Part shown: positions 7,358-16,470 of the stretch, piece after piece | How positions within the stretch are numbered: the stretch's first letter is position 1 | Layout: each line of letters opens with the position of its first letter | Assembly (NCBI GenBank): GCA_035501935.1 | Contig: DATJVC010000024.1 | Coordinates: forward strand, 62,001-126,000 | Direction: 5' to 3' | DNA: 64,000 nucleotides | Source: Gammaproteobacteria bacterium | GTDB lineage: Bacteria; Pseudomonadota; Gammaproteobacteria; JAJPIJ01 | Notes under the pieces: model-generated | The model's input: the letters and a program-made list of their open reading frames with translations, nothing else | The model's database searches: none | What the model was told of the DNA's origin: nothing | Translations under genes and position numbers: made by a program

Positions 7358-10300
7358 TCATGGCTTGGAGCCGCCGGCCACATTCATGGTAAGGAGGTCG
7401 GCCTTGGCGTCCGCGTAGCCCTGCGCGGCGGCTTGCTGGTACCAGCGAATTGCCTCGGCGTCATCGCGCGGCACGCCCTTGCCGGTGCGGTAGAGATAGC
7501 CCAGATTATATTGTGCGGCGGCATGTCCCTGTTCGGCGGCTTTGCGATACCATTTTACCGCCTCGGCGTCATCACGCGGCACGCCCTTGCCGGTGCGGTA
7601 GAGATAGCCCATGTTGTACTGCGCGTCGGCGTACCCTCCTTCCGCCGCACGTCGGTACCATTCCGCCGATTTCTCGTCGTTCAATTCCACCCCTTCGCCG
7701 GTGGAATAGGACAACCCCAAACTGAACTGCGCCAGTGTATGTCCCTGCACGGCGGCGCGTTCGTACCACGCGGCGGCTTCCTTCTCATCCTGGGGCACAC
7801 CCTCACCAAAGGCATATGCCACGGCCAGATCATACTGCGCATCGGCGTTACCCTGCGCTGCCGCTTTTTTGTACCACTCCACCGCCTCCACACGATCCTT
7901 GGTCACACCCTCGCCAGCGTAGTAGAGATAGCCCAAATGCGCTTGCGCCTCGGCGTTGCCCGCCTCCGCCAGCGGTTTGAGCATGCGAAATGCCGCACCG
8001 TAGTCATGGCCGGCGATGGCCGACTTGGCGGCCGCCAGGGGATCCGGTGCCACCGGGGCTGCCATTGCGACCGCATTTTCTGCAGGTGCAGAAGCGACTG
8101 ATACCGATCCAGTAGCTATGGCGCCGGCAGTGGCGGTGGGGGAACTCTCAGCCGCAGTGGGCGCGGTGGTTGGTGATGGTTCATTGCCGGCGACGGCCGC
8201 CGGCGCGGCGTTGGCAGGCGATGTCCGGGAGACCGTTGATTCGGGATTTGTGTTCGCTGGTGTGGTGGGCGGGGACTCCGCCATGGCCGCATGGTCTTCT
8301 TTTTTGCCGAAGAGACGCTTGAAAAACCCGCCGATGCCGCTGTTTTCCTTGGCGGGCTGACCCGTTTCCGCCATAGCGGGCTTGGCAGCGTCCGCCGCCA
8401 CACTTGAACTGCTGACGATCTCAGGCGATACGGTCGTCGAAGCCGCTCCACTACCCGTTGCCTCCGGACTTGCAGTGCTGACCGTCGGTGCGGCCGCGGT
8501 GCCGCTGGAATCAGTGGCTCCAGAATTTGCAACAGGCGACGCAGCATTCGCATTGCTGGCGGTATTCACCGCAACGACCGGTTCGGTCGGTGGCGGTGCG
8601 GCTTCAGCGGCCGCGGGCGGTCTGGACGCGTTCGAATCAGGCGTAGGGGTATTCGCAGCAGGTGCCGAGACATCGGCGCTGGCCGTGCTGGAATCGACGG
8701 GCGGAGCATTCGCCGCCATGATGGGACTGCTCGCGTTCGTTGAAGTATTCTGATCAGTGGTCGTCGTCGCTTGAGAGACGGCAGGATTGGCCATCTGCTC
8801 AGCCACCTGTGCCGCCGCACTGGCATTTTTATCGTCAGTTTTGGCGGCGGCTTGAACCTTGCCTTCCCCCCCGCCGTTACGTTTGAAAAGTTTGCCAAAA
8901 AAACTAAACAACCCTCCTTCGCTCTTGTCCGCTGGCGCGGCGGCCGCCGCTACATTACCGGGCGCTTCCGTGGCAGCAGCGACAGCCGGCGCAGCCGTTG
9001 ACGCGGCGGTCGCAGTAGCGCCCGCCGCTGCCATGGTTTCCGCTGCCACTGCCGGGACATTCTCTGTCGCCGGGGATGATGTCGACGCAACGGGCTGGGG
9101 GGGGGGCTGTGATTGCGAATCTGTGCTCCCGACCGGCGAGGATCTCGTGTTGTTCTGATCGTTGCCTGCAACGGAACCCTGGCGCGGGACATATTCAATC
9201 TTGGGTGGTGGAACCTTCGATTCGGTTTCCGCCAGGTTGATTGATTTTTCCAGATTCTCGACATTGGCCCTGGCCCCGGCATGGCCCTGATCCGCGGCGC
9301 GCCGCAGCCACCTCAAAGCCTCGCGATCATCCTGCGAGACTCCCTCGCCGAGCAGGTACATGTTGCCCAAGTTGTACTCGGCCTCGGCGTTGCCCTGCTC
9401 CGCCGCGCGCCGGTACCACACCGCCGCACTGGCCGAATCCATCGGCATGCCCTGGCCGGTTTGCTGCATGATGCCCAATTGTAACTGGGCGTCGGAATTG
9501 CCTTGCGCGGCAAGTTGTTGAAAGACGTCAGCCGCAGCAGGGTAGTCACCTGTGGACAGCGCCTGTTTCGCCTGTTCCATACTTGGCGTTGCCTTTGCGG
9601 CTGCGGCGGCACTGTTATTCTGCGAGGCCGCTTCAGCAGTTTGCGCGGAGACGGAAGTCGTTGACGCCGCGGCGGCGGGCTCCGCGGCCGGCGCGGGCGG
9701 TGCGGACTTCGTTCCAGCCGCGGCTGTTGCAGAATCCTCCAGGCCGGGGGCGGATTCGGATTTTCCAAAAAGACGCTTGAAAAAACCACTGACGCCGCCC
9801 GAAGTCTGCGCAGTAGCGGCGGGTGTGGTGGGGTTCGCCGTCGCGGCGACAGACTGGCTGGCGTCTGTTGATGCCGCGGTGTGATCTGCCGGCGGGGAGG
9901 CCGGCGTTTCAACCGTGGGCGGTATGCTGCCGGGCTCTGGCGCGGCGTGCGCTACCGCTGCATCTTCCGCGGACTTATTTGAAACAGGAGGTGCCGTGTG
10001 GTCCTGGCGATCACCAGAAGCTTGCGTCGACGTTTCCTGCTTCGCCGTCTCCGGTATTACTGCCGATGAACCGCTGGTGGCATCCGTGGCTGGCTTGGAG
10101 TCCGCCGTTTTTAAGTCGGCCGCATGTTCGGGGACCGCATCGCGCGCCGCTGGAAGGACTGCGGAACCGGTAAGCGACTCCAGACGCGCGTTGGCCTGGG
10201 CGTGCCCCTGCTCGGCGGCACGGCGCAACCAAGTCAGGGCCCAAGTCGCGTCCTGCGGCACGCCTGTTCCGGTACGGTACATCTCGCCCAGATGATATTG

Positions 10301-10573
10301 GGCCTCGGCATTGCCTTGGGTGGCGGCCTGGCTGTACCACGCGAAAGCCTGCTGCGGGTCGGGATTGACGCCCCGGCCTTCTTCGTACATCGCTGCCAGT
10401 TTCAGCTGGGCCTCAACGTTCCCGCTGTTGGCGAGGATCTGATACTCGTGCAAGGCGGTGGCGTAGTCTTCGTGCCGGTAGGCCACCTCGGCCGCGGTCA
10501 TGTCCGCCAGCACCATCGCCGGCCATAACGTCAACATGCACCACAATACCCGCCCGCCTTGTCCGCGTGTCAT
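7358..10573 (-). CDS. giant Sel1-repeat protein with low-complexity linkers
   Basis: A 1,071-residue exported protein. The signal peptide (VLWCMLTLWPAMVLADM) supports the ATG at 10573; an upstream in-frame TTG at 10642 is less likely. Three blocks of Sel1-like (TPR-type, ~36-residue) repeats lie at ~25-135, ~330-440 and ~845-1066, the last with at least five full repeats such as AQYNLGYLYRTGKGVPRDD. Between them are long Ala/Pro/Ser/Thr linkers with three short cationic-aromatic motifs: FFKRLFGKSE (~264), FFGKLFKRNG (~554) and FFKRLFGKKE (~746). Sel1 proteins are usually scaffolds for protein-protein contacts. A run of ten G (C on the coding strand) at 9097-9106 lies in the second linker and would shift frame if it slipped. 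Partners are unknown; location is probably periplasmic. Confidence 0.88.
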   Translation of the reverse strand: MTRGQGGRVLWCMLTLWPAMVLADMTAAEVAYRHEDYATALHEYQILANSGNVEAQLKLAAMYEEGRGVNPDPQQAFAWYSQAATQGNAEAQYHLGEMYRTGTGVPQDATWALTWLRRAAEQGHAQANARLESLTGSAVLPAARDAVPEHAADLKTADSKPATDATSGSSAVIPETAKQETSTQASGDRQDHTAPPVSNKSAEDAAVAHAAPEPGSIPPTVETPASPPADHTAASTDASQSVAATANPTTPAATAQTSGGVSGFFKRLFGKSESAPGLEDSATAAAGTKSAPPAPAAEPAAAASTTSVSAQTAEAASQNNSAAAAAKATPSMEQAKQALSTGDYPAAADVFQQLAAQGNSDAQLQLGIMQQTGQGMPMDSASAAVWYRRAAEQGNAEAEYNLGNMYLLGEGVSQDDREALRWLRRAADQGHAGARANVENLEKSINLAETESKVPPPKIEYVPRQGSVAGNDQNNTRSSPVGSTDSQSQPPPQPVASTSSPATENVPAVAAETMAAAGATATAASTAAPAVAAATEAPGNVAAAAAPADKSEGGLFSFFGKLFKRNGGGEGKVQAAAKTDDKNASAAAQVAEQMANPAVSQATTTTDQNTSTNASSPIMAANAPPVDSSTASADVSAPAANTPTPDSNASRPPAAAEAAPPPTEPVVAVNTASNANAASPVANSGATDSSGTAAAPTVSTASPEATGSGAASTTVSPEIVSSSSVAADAAKPAMAETGQPAKENSGIGGFFKRLFGKKEDHAAMAESPPTTPANTNPESTVSRTSPANAAPAAVAGNEPSPTTAPTAAESSPTATAGAIATGSVSVASAPAENAVAMAAPVAPDPLAAAKSAIAGHDYGAAFRMLKPLAEAGNAEAQAHLGYLYYAGEGVTKDRVEAVEWYKKAAAQGNADAQYDLAVAYAFGEGVPQDEKEAAAWYERAAVQGHTLAQFSLGLSYSTGEGVELNDEKSAEWYRRAAEGGYADAQYNMGYLYRTGKGVPRDDAEAVKWYRKAAEQGHAAAQYNLGYLYRTGKGVPRDDAEAIRWYQQAAAQGYADAKADLLTMNVAGGSKP

Positions 10574-10775
10574 GTCAGGTCCACACCCCGCCGATAAACA
10601 GCCCAGAGCGACATTCGCCCGCGTCCTGATAGCACTAAACAACCGATCAGGTCAAGCGGAAGACTTGGTCGTTCGGGGTGATTGATATTCTAACCTGCCG
10701 CTTCGCATTGCCGTCCGCACGCGTCTACAATGGAGACACTGATTACAAGCTGCCCGACCGTTCGAGGAATTATGC

Positions 10776-12017
10776 ATGATCGAATCCACCACTCCGGCCG
10801 CTTCAACGGCGGTTGATCAAACCACCGTCCGCAAACTGGTCACCGCCGTGCAACGGCGCGCGCCCCTGGATGCCGTTGATCTGCTAGCCCGCGAAAGCGA
10901 TGAAATGATTGCCGAGGTGTTGGGATATCTGCACCCGCCCCTGGCGCTGAAGATTCTAATGCGTTTCCCGGATGTGCGCCGCGCAGCCATTGTTCCGGAG
11001 GTTAATACTCAATTCGGGACTCAGCTGTCGCTGAATCAGAAATATCCCGAGGAAAGCGTGGGCCGGCTGATGGAACCGGCAGGAGCGGTTTTCGGCATGG
11101 GCGTGAGCGTGCGCAAGGCCATCGAGAAGATCCGCGAAGTGGCCAAGGAATCACTGCTGACCTATGCCTATGTCATTGATGATGAGCGACGGTTGCAAGG
11201 CGTCATTGTCATGCGCGACCTGCTGCTGGCTGAGGAAGATACGTTGCTCATTGACATCATGGTGGAAAATCCATTTTTCTTTCATCCGGAGACCACGATT
11301 AGCGAGGCCATGCGCGCGGTGGTGCACCGGCATTACCCGGTCTATCCGGTGTGTGATGCCAACAGGTGTTTGCTGGGCCTGGTGCAGGGCTACATGCTGT
11401 TCGAGGAGCAGGCCTTCGAGATGAGTGCCCAGGCCGGTCGTATGGTCGGCGTCGATAAAGAAGAACATCTCTCCACCGCCTGGCCTATATCGCTCAAGTT
11501 CCGCCAGCCGTGGTTGCAAATTAATTTGTTAACCGCGTTCATCGCCGCGGCGGTCGTTGGCCAGTTCGAAGACACTATTTCGCAGGTGGTGGTCCTGGCG
11601 GTATTTCTGCCGGTGCTCGCGGGGCAGTCCGGCAACACCGGCTGCCAGGCTCTGGCGATCACCTTGCGTGGCCTGACATTGGGTGAGTTCGAGAACATCC
11701 TGCAACGTCAAATTATAGTGAAAGAGGCGCTGCTTGGATTATTGAACGGTCTGTTGGTCGGCGTGGTGGCCGCGGCGGCAATGTATTTCTACGCCAACCA
11801 CAGCCACGCACAAAGCCCGCTTATGCTGGCGCTGGTGGTGCTGCTGGCAATGATCGGCGCCTGCGTCGCCGCCTGCGTCACCGGGGTGCTGATTCCGTTG
11901 ACGTTGAAACGTCTCGGTGCCGATCCGGTGACCTCCTCCAGTATTTTTCTTACCACTGCGACTGACGTCACCAGCATGGGCCTGTTTCTGTGGCTGGCCA
12001 AGTCATTGGTTCTCTAA
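10776..12017 (+). CDS. mgtE: MgtE-family magnesium transporter
   Basis: Inner-membrane Mg2+ channel/transporter of the MgtE family, 413 residues against a usual ~450. The N-terminal superhelical domain is shortened to ~75 residues. A CBS pair follows (MEPAGAVFGMGVSVRKAIEK through YPVYPVCDANRCLLGLVQGY, ~90-210), then a five-helix membrane domain with the signature LPVLAGQSGNTGCQALAIT (~285-305) and the Asp-bearing DPVTSSSIFLTTATDVTSM near the end. In the family the CBS and N domains close the pore at high Mg2+; the short N domain may weaken this gate. A ribosome-binding site GAGGA precedes the ATG by 7 bases. The next genes encode membrane proteins, the first starting 16 bases downstream, probably in the same operon. 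Confidence 0.93.
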   Translation: MIESTTPAASTAVDQTTVRKLVTAVQRRAPLDAVDLLARESDEMIAEVLGYLHPPLALKILMRFPDVRRAAIVPEVNTQFGTQLSLNQKYPEESVGRLMEPAGAVFGMGVSVRKAIEKIREVAKESLLTYAYVIDDERRLQGVIVMRDLLLAEEDTLLIDIMVENPFFFHPETTISEAMRAVVHRHYPVYPVCDANRCLLGLVQGYMLFEEQAFEMSAQAGRMVGVDKEEHLSTAWPISLKFRQPWLQINLLTAFIAAAVVGQFEDTISQVVVLAVFLPVLAGQSGNTGCQALAITLRGLTLGEFENILQRQIIVKEALLGLLNGLLVGVVAAAAMYFYANHSHAQSPLMLALVVLLAMIGACVAACVTGVLIPLTLKRLGADPVTSSSIFLTTATDVTSMGLFLWLAKSLVL

Positions 12018-12033
12018 ATTCCCAAAACGCACC

Positions 12034-12894
12034 ATGTCTGGATCGCCGCTGTTTCGCATCGGTTTCTGGCGGGAGGTGCTCGTCGATTTTTTGCATCACA
12101 AGGGTCTGTTGCTCGCCGGCGCCATCGCCTATAACACCCTGCTGTCTCTGGTGCCGCTGGTGGCCGTGCTGCTTGTGGTGGCCTCGCGTTTTTTCGATCG
12201 CGGACTGTTGACGTCAATCATCACCACCGAACTTGAATTCATCCTGCCCGGACAGTCTGGAACCTTCGCCAGCGATTTCAACCGCGTGATCGAAGATCGT
12301 TATCTGGTTGGCGGGATCGGTACCGTGGCGGTGATTTTCTTCAGTTCGATGACTTTCCGCACGCTTGAGGATGCGCTCGCCATCATCTTTGCGCGCACTC
12401 CGGGGCACCGGCGCGCGTGGGTTTCGGCATTCCTGCCTTTTGTCTTCATCTTCATCCTGACCGCCGGTCTGCTAGCGATTACCGGCCTGTCTGTCACGCT
12501 AATGTCTTACTCAGCACACAGCACATCGGCCCTGGCCGAGCATCTCGCCTCGGCCCAGGCCAATGCCCTGCTACTCTACTTGGGTGGATTATTGGGACTG
12601 GCGACCACCATGGCGGCTATCTACTGGCTCATGCCGGCCGTGCCGGTGCGGGCGCACCGGGCCCTGGTTGGTGGAATAATCGCCACTGCATTGTGGGAGG
12701 CCACGCGCCGCATGCTGGTGTACTATTTCAGCAATATTTCCATGGTGAATTCGCTGTACGGTTCGGCTGCGGCCATCATCATCATTCTGTTGTGCATGGA
12801 GATCGGCGCCATCATTCTGCTGTTGGGCGCCCAGACCATCGCCAACCTTGAACGCCATGATCGCGGTTCAATAGTGTTTTCAGGGAGCGGATGA
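12034..12894 (+). CDS. yihY: YihY/BrkB-family inner-membrane protein
   Basis: A 286-residue polytopic membrane protein of the YihY (UPF0761, BrkB-like) family, often misnamed ribonuclease BN. Typical features are [20 protein letters not shown] near the N terminus, [12 protein letters not shown] (~110-121), [19 protein letters not shown] (~197-215) and [20 protein letters not shown] (~232-251), spread over about six helices. Its transport or structural role is not settled. It starts 16 bases after mgtE and its TGA overlaps the next ATG in ATGA at 12891, so it is very likely translated in a coupled operon with mgtE and the Ca2+/H+ exchanger. Confidence 0.88.
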   Translation: MSGSPLFRIGFWREVLVDFLHHKGLLLAGAIAYNTLLSLVPLVAVLLVVASRFFDRGLLTSIITTELEFILPGQSGTFASDFNRVIEDRYLVGGIGTVAVIFFSSMTFRTLEDALAIIFARTPGHRRAWVSAFLPFVFIFILTAGLLAITGLSVTLMSYSAHSTSALAEHLASAQANALLLYLGGLLGLATTMAAIYWLMPAVPVRAHRALVGGIIATALWEATRRMLVYYFSNISMVNSLYGSAAAIIIILLCMEIGAIILLLGAQTIANLERHDRGSIVFSGSG

Positions 12895-13952
12895 TGCTTA
12901 ATCTGCTGCTGTTGTGTGTCCCAATCGCATTTTATCTCCAGCACACTCATGCCGATCCGGCCTGGATATTCGCCACCTCGGCCGCAGCCATCCTGCCACT
13001 GGCCGGATGGCTGGGCAGGGCCACTGAACATCTCGCCGAGGATCTGGGCGAGGGGCTGGGCGGCCTCCTGAACGCCACCTTCGGCAACGCCGCCGAACTC
13101 ATCATCGCTGTCATCGCGCTCAAGGCCGGCCTGCACGATGTGGTCAAGGCCTCCATTACCGGCTCCATCATCGGAAATATTCTTCTGGTATTGGGCCTGA
13201 GCATGCTATGTGGGGGAATGCGCCACACACGTCAAGTGTTCAATCGTGGCGCCGCAGCCATGGGGGCTTCTTTGCTTACACTGAGTGCCATCGGTCTCAT
13301 CGTTCCGGCGCTGTTCCACTACTTGGCTGCCGGGAGCGCGGCGGCACATGAGGCGGGATTAAGCCTTGAAATAGCCCTGATATTGTTCGTCACCTATCTG
13401 CTGAGCCTTCTCTTCACGCTGAAAACCCACCGTCATCTGTATGTCGGGGAGGCCAGCCTCGAACACGATCAGGCCCTGGGCGTGGCGGGCTGGAGCCGCG
13501 GACAATCCTTGGCCGTTTTGATCGTGGCCACCGTTTTTGTCGCCCTGATGGCGGAATTGCTGGTGGGGGCCGTGGAACCGGCGGCCAAGACGTTGGGCAT
13601 GACCGAGGTTTTTGTCGGCGTCATTCTGGTCGCCATCATCGGCAACGCCGCCGAACACAGTACGGCGGTGCTAATGGCGCTGAAAAACAAGATGGACCTC
13701 GCCTTTGGTATCGCCATCGGTTCCAGCCTTCAGATCGCCTTGTTCGTCGCCCCCTTGCTGGTATTCATTAGTTATACCCTCGGGCCCTCTCCGCTAAGCC
13801 TCGTGTTCACACCCTTTGAGGTCTTCGCCGCCGTGCTCGCAGTGGTGGCAGTCAACGTCATCATCCTCGACGGAGAAAGCAACTGGATGGAAGGCGTACA
13901 ATTACTGGCTGTTTACCTCATCGTCGCACTGGCATTTTATTTTCTGCCCTGA
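12891..13952 (+). CDS. CaCA-family calcium/proton exchanger
   Basis: A 353-residue cation/proton antiporter of the CAX branch of the Ca2+:cation antiporter superfamily, expected to export Ca2+ across the inner membrane using the proton gradient. The two inverted alpha-repeats are clear: [20 protein letters not shown] with [15 protein letters not shown] (~65-107), and [16 protein letters not shown] with [13 protein letters not shown] (~250-285); each has the GNAAE motif whose Glu is central to ion binding. Eleven or so hydrophobic segments fit the family. Coupling to yihY by an ATGA overlap and proximity to mgtE suggest an operon for divalent-cation homeostasis. K+/Na+ activity as in ChaA cannot be excluded. 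Confidence 0.9.
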   Translation: MMLNLLLLCVPIAFYLQHTHADPAWIFATSAAAILPLAGWLGRATEHLAEDLGEGLGGLLNATFGNAAELIIAVIALKAGLHDVVKASITGSIIGNILLVLGLSMLCGGMRHTRQVFNRGAAAMGASLLTLSAIGLIVPALFHYLAAGSAAAHEAGLSLEIALILFVTYLLSLLFTLKTHRHLYVGEASLEHDQALGVAGWSRGQSLAVLIVATVFVALMAELLVGAVEPAAKTLGMTEVFVGVILVAIIGNAAEHSTAVLMALKNKMDLAFGIAIGSSLQIALFVAPLLVFISYTLGPSPLSLVFTPFEVFAAVLAVVAVNVIILDGESNWMEGVQLLAVYLIVALAFYFLP

Positions 13953-14149
13953 CTTCCCGGTCGACATTTCATCGCCATACGGGATTTGAACAAATTCACA
14001 TTTTTCTCCGAACTGCGCAATTTTTCCGCGGGCATTTTTACCAAGCCGGTCACAAAATGGACAATCCTTTCTAACTTTTGCCGTATTGTCTGCCATAGTT
14101 TTCATTGGCGGGTTTTTGACAGCGTTGCAGTATGCTGAGCATGGCCCGC

Positions 14150-14170
14150 TGCCCGTTGTTTCGACGGGCA
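14150..14170. other. hairpin in the leader of the DUF1631 gene
   Basis: TGCCCGT (14150-14156) and ACGGGCA (14164-14170) form a 7-bp stem with a 7-base loop, about 40 bases before the start at 14210. The 258-base gap before this gene also has a TTGACA at 14116-14121, but no -10 at a workable distance, so I do not call a promoter. Confidence 0.35.
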
Positions 14171-14209
14171 CCAAAACCAGATTAAGGCGGTACCAACGAG
14201 AGTTGTCAT

Positions 14210-16210
14210 ATGAACGTGATCAACACGGGCAACCGTGAGGGTGCGCGTCGTGAATCCCATCGGGATTCCCCCGTTGGTCAAACGCCTGCCCAAACGTCAG
14301 CACAGAAACATCATGGGTTGCTTGAAGCCGTTCGCGCGCAGTGTGCCAATCATGTGCAGTCGTCGCTCAGAACCCTGTTCGACAAGGCTGATGACCTGCT
14401 TTTTGATCTGGCGCGGAGATCAGAAGATTATCATGTAAAACGCGAGTATTTCGAGGCGATGCAGGCGATTCACCGGCAGCGCGGGCAAATGGAGGACCAC
14501 TGCAAAAGTGAATTTCTCTCCGCCTTTGATCAATGCCGCCTGCACCCGTCGCCGGCAGCCGTTTCACCCACCCAGGTGAAGTCTGATTCGATCGATGACG
14601 ACATCACCAGAGGGCAATTGGCCATCGCCTTTCTGATTGAAAACGCGGAGCGGGGCGCCCGGGAAGAACTTCATGCCCTGAATCAGCGGGTGGGCATATT
14701 GCTTGGAAGGCCCGGACTTCCAGCCAGGGACAATCCTGCCGGACCCGCAACTGTTGGCGTTACCGTCAAAACCGTAATGTCCCAAGTTTGTGCGAGCGGC
14801 TTTATCCGTCTGCTGTTATTCGCCCTCTTTGATCGCCACGTGATGGGGCGCCTGCAGACGCTCTACCGTATCTTGAATGAATTTCTCATTGACCATCAGA
14901 TCCTGCCGGAAATCCCGATGCCGGTTCAAAAGCCGGAGGCCGCTGCAAACGCTGCGGCGGGTGATTTACCCTCAGCCGTTTTCGATCTCTCTGTGATTGC
15001 GGCTGGAAGTTCTCGTATCGAATCGTCCTGGCTGTTGACGGGAGCAAGCACGCCACTTCCACCCGCCGCCGTCAACACGAAGTTGGTGGAAGCGCTGACA
15101 TCACTTCAGCGCGGCGTGTACCCGACTCCTGAGGCGAAGGTAGGACGCGTTGCCTTCAACGTGGTGCGCGATATAAAAATCCGGGGCTTCCTGCCCCGAA
15201 TGGATCAGGCCGATGACGCAAAGTTCGATCTGGTGGCCATGTTGTTTGATTATTTCTTGAACGATGAACAATTGCCGGTCGCCCTGCGCGAACGTATCGC
15301 TTGTTTGCAAATTCCTTTTTTGAAAACTGCCTTCATCGACAGCAATTTTTTCATCCTCAAAACCCATCCGGCGCGCCAGTTGCTTAATACGATCACCCGG
15401 GCAGGCCTAGAAAGCATGGGGACTCCCGCGTTGCTGGAGGCCCTGTTGGGTTTGATCGATCGCACCGTGCAGCGGGTTCGGGATGAGTTCGCGGAAGACA
15501 TCGCCCTCTTTGCCACTTTACGGATGCAGTTGGAGCAAGACATTGCCGCGGTCCGGCGTGAAAGCTCTGCGGCCGGCCCATGCACAATCCATGCGCCACC
15601 GGACCAGCCCCGGCATGAGGACGCCAAGCGAAAAATTCGCGCTTTGATAGACAGCCGCCTGGATCACCCATCACAGTCCACACCGGCCATTCATGAGTCC
15701 GTACGCAGCTTTATCCTGACCCACTGGCAACACCTGCTGATCCAGCATTTTCTCCTGGGGGGGGAAAATGGCGCTTTGTTGAACGATGCCATTCATACAA
15801 TGGATGATCTGATCTGGAGTACGGCACTCAAACACGATGCCACTGAACGCGCGCGGCTGCGACAGTTGCAGCCCGATTTGATCCGGCGCTTGGAAACAGG
15901 CATGGGGGAGATCGCCCTGCCGCCCTTCGCGCGCAGTAGATTTCTGGAAAAGCTGGCCAAGTGCCATGCCAAGGCCGTGGGTCTCGAGGCCGGTGAAAAT
16001 AGGAGTTCAGGAACGATCAGCGAAGACGTCTCATTGGCGATTGCCGCGGCCATGCTTGAAGATTCCCCCCAGTCAGCCGGTAAAAAACCAGACCCGGAGG
16101 AGATCACCACCCCTAGGGAGGTTTATCTCAAAACTGTAAGGGCTGTCGTGTCCGCCGATGCCGCCGTTTTCGGCGCGGTGGAATCCGATCCTAAAGACAG
16201 ACGCGTATAA
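14210..16210 (+). CDS. DUF1631 family protein
   Basis: A 666-residue cytoplasmic protein of the DUF1631 family, whose function is unknown. The family's hallmark N-terminal block is visible: LRTLFDKADDLLFDLARRSE and YFEAMQAIHRQRGQMEDH (~55-105); the middle (VAMLFDYFLNDEQLPVALRE, ~340-365) and the helical SFILTHWQHLLIQHFLLGGE segment (~500-520) also fit. Similar proteins tend to be 700-800 residues, so this one is somewhat short. The ATG at 14210 follows a weak purine stretch (CGAGAG). Eight consecutive G lie inside the reading frame at 15757-15764. It stands alone between the cation-transport operon and the bufferin-like gene. I see no catalytic motif. Confidence 0.8.
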   Translation: MNVINTGNREGARRESHRDSPVGQTPAQTSAQKHHGLLEAVRAQCANHVQSSLRTLFDKADDLLFDLARRSEDYHVKREYFEAMQAIHRQRGQMEDHCKSEFLSAFDQCRLHPSPAAVSPTQVKSDSIDDDITRGQLAIAFLIENAERGAREELHALNQRVGILLGRPGLPARDNPAGPATVGVTVKTVMSQVCASGFIRLLLFALFDRHVMGRLQTLYRILNEFLIDHQILPEIPMPVQKPEAAANAAAGDLPSAVFDLSVIAAGSSRIESSWLLTGASTPLPPAAVNTKLVEALTSLQRGVYPTPEAKVGRVAFNVVRDIKIRGFLPRMDQADDAKFDLVAMLFDYFLNDEQLPVALRERIACLQIPFLKTAFIDSNFFILKTHPARQLLNTITRAGLESMGTPALLEALLGLIDRTVQRVRDEFAEDIALFATLRMQLEQDIAAVRRESSAAGPCTIHAPPDQPRHEDAKRKIRALIDSRLDHPSQSTPAIHESVRSFILTHWQHLLIQHFLLGGENGALLNDAIHTMDDLIWSTALKHDATERARLRQLQPDLIRRLETGMGEIALPPFARSRFLEKLAKCHAKAVGLEAGENRSSGTISEDVSLAIAAAMLEDSPQSAGKKPDPEEITTPREVYLKTVRAVVSADAAVFGAVESDPKDRRV

Positions 16211-16264
16211 TAGGGTGGCTGCTGTAACCGGCGGTCCGTGTCCGGCATCTAGGTGGTGGGTGGG

Positions 16265-16336
16265 TTATTCACAACCCCGAATTAAGTTCTCTTTGGATGA
16301 ACTCGCCGGGCGGTCACCGGGTCACATTACGGTCAC
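16265..16336 (+). promoter_or_regulatory. three GGTCAC repeats and a DnaA-box match upstream of the bufferin-like gene
   Basis: GGTCAC occurs three times in the same orientation at 16312-16317, 16320-16325 and 16331-16336 (starts 8 and 11 bp apart), about 135-160 bases before the gene at 16471. A 9-base TTATTCACA, matching the DnaA-box consensus TTATNCACA, lies at 16265-16273 inside the small inverted repeat GGGTT-ATTCAC-AACCC. The hexamer repeats look like a regulator-binding array; the DnaA-box match may be chance. Confidence 0.35.
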
Positions 16337-16375
16337 TTCCGGATGATATTTGTTTAAAGAGGGTTAGGCTCTGAG

Positions 16376-16411
16376 TTGTTGGCGGTGGTATAAGCCAGCC
16401 GCCCGCAACAA
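16376..16411. other. stable stem-loop between DUF1631 and bufA-like genes
   Basis: TTGTTGGCGG (16376-16385) pairs with CCGCC (16399-16403) and, after a 3-base bulge, with AACAA (16407-16411). No T-run follows, so it is either an mRNA-end structure or part of the leader of the gene at 16471. Confidence 0.35.
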
Positions 16412-16470
16412 GAGCAAATATAGTACTGCTTAAGCATCAACCAACATTAACCGTCAAAGGAGAGCAATCC

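Noticed and set aside
7440-7960. CRISPR-like array of similar units
   Set aside because: The ~108-bp period equals one Sel1 repeat, and the units are coding with no short repeat/spacer structure.
7433-8101. Open frame with periodic repeats on the plus strand near 7.5-8.1 kb
   Set aside because: The periodicity is the mirror of Sel1 repeats on the other strand.
14116-14143. Promoter for the DUF1631 gene from TTGACA
   Set aside because: No -10-like hexamer at 16-18 bases; TATGCT at 14131 is only 9 bases away.
16224-16250. ECF-sigma-like promoter beginning GTAACC before the bufferin-like gene
   Set aside because: GTAACC is present at 16224-16229, but no matching -10 motif lies at the usual distance.
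16265-16273. DnaA box TTATTCACA at 16.3 kb as an origin element
   Set aside because: A single isolated 9-mer far from dnaA with no AT-rich element; expected by chance or part of a local hairpin.
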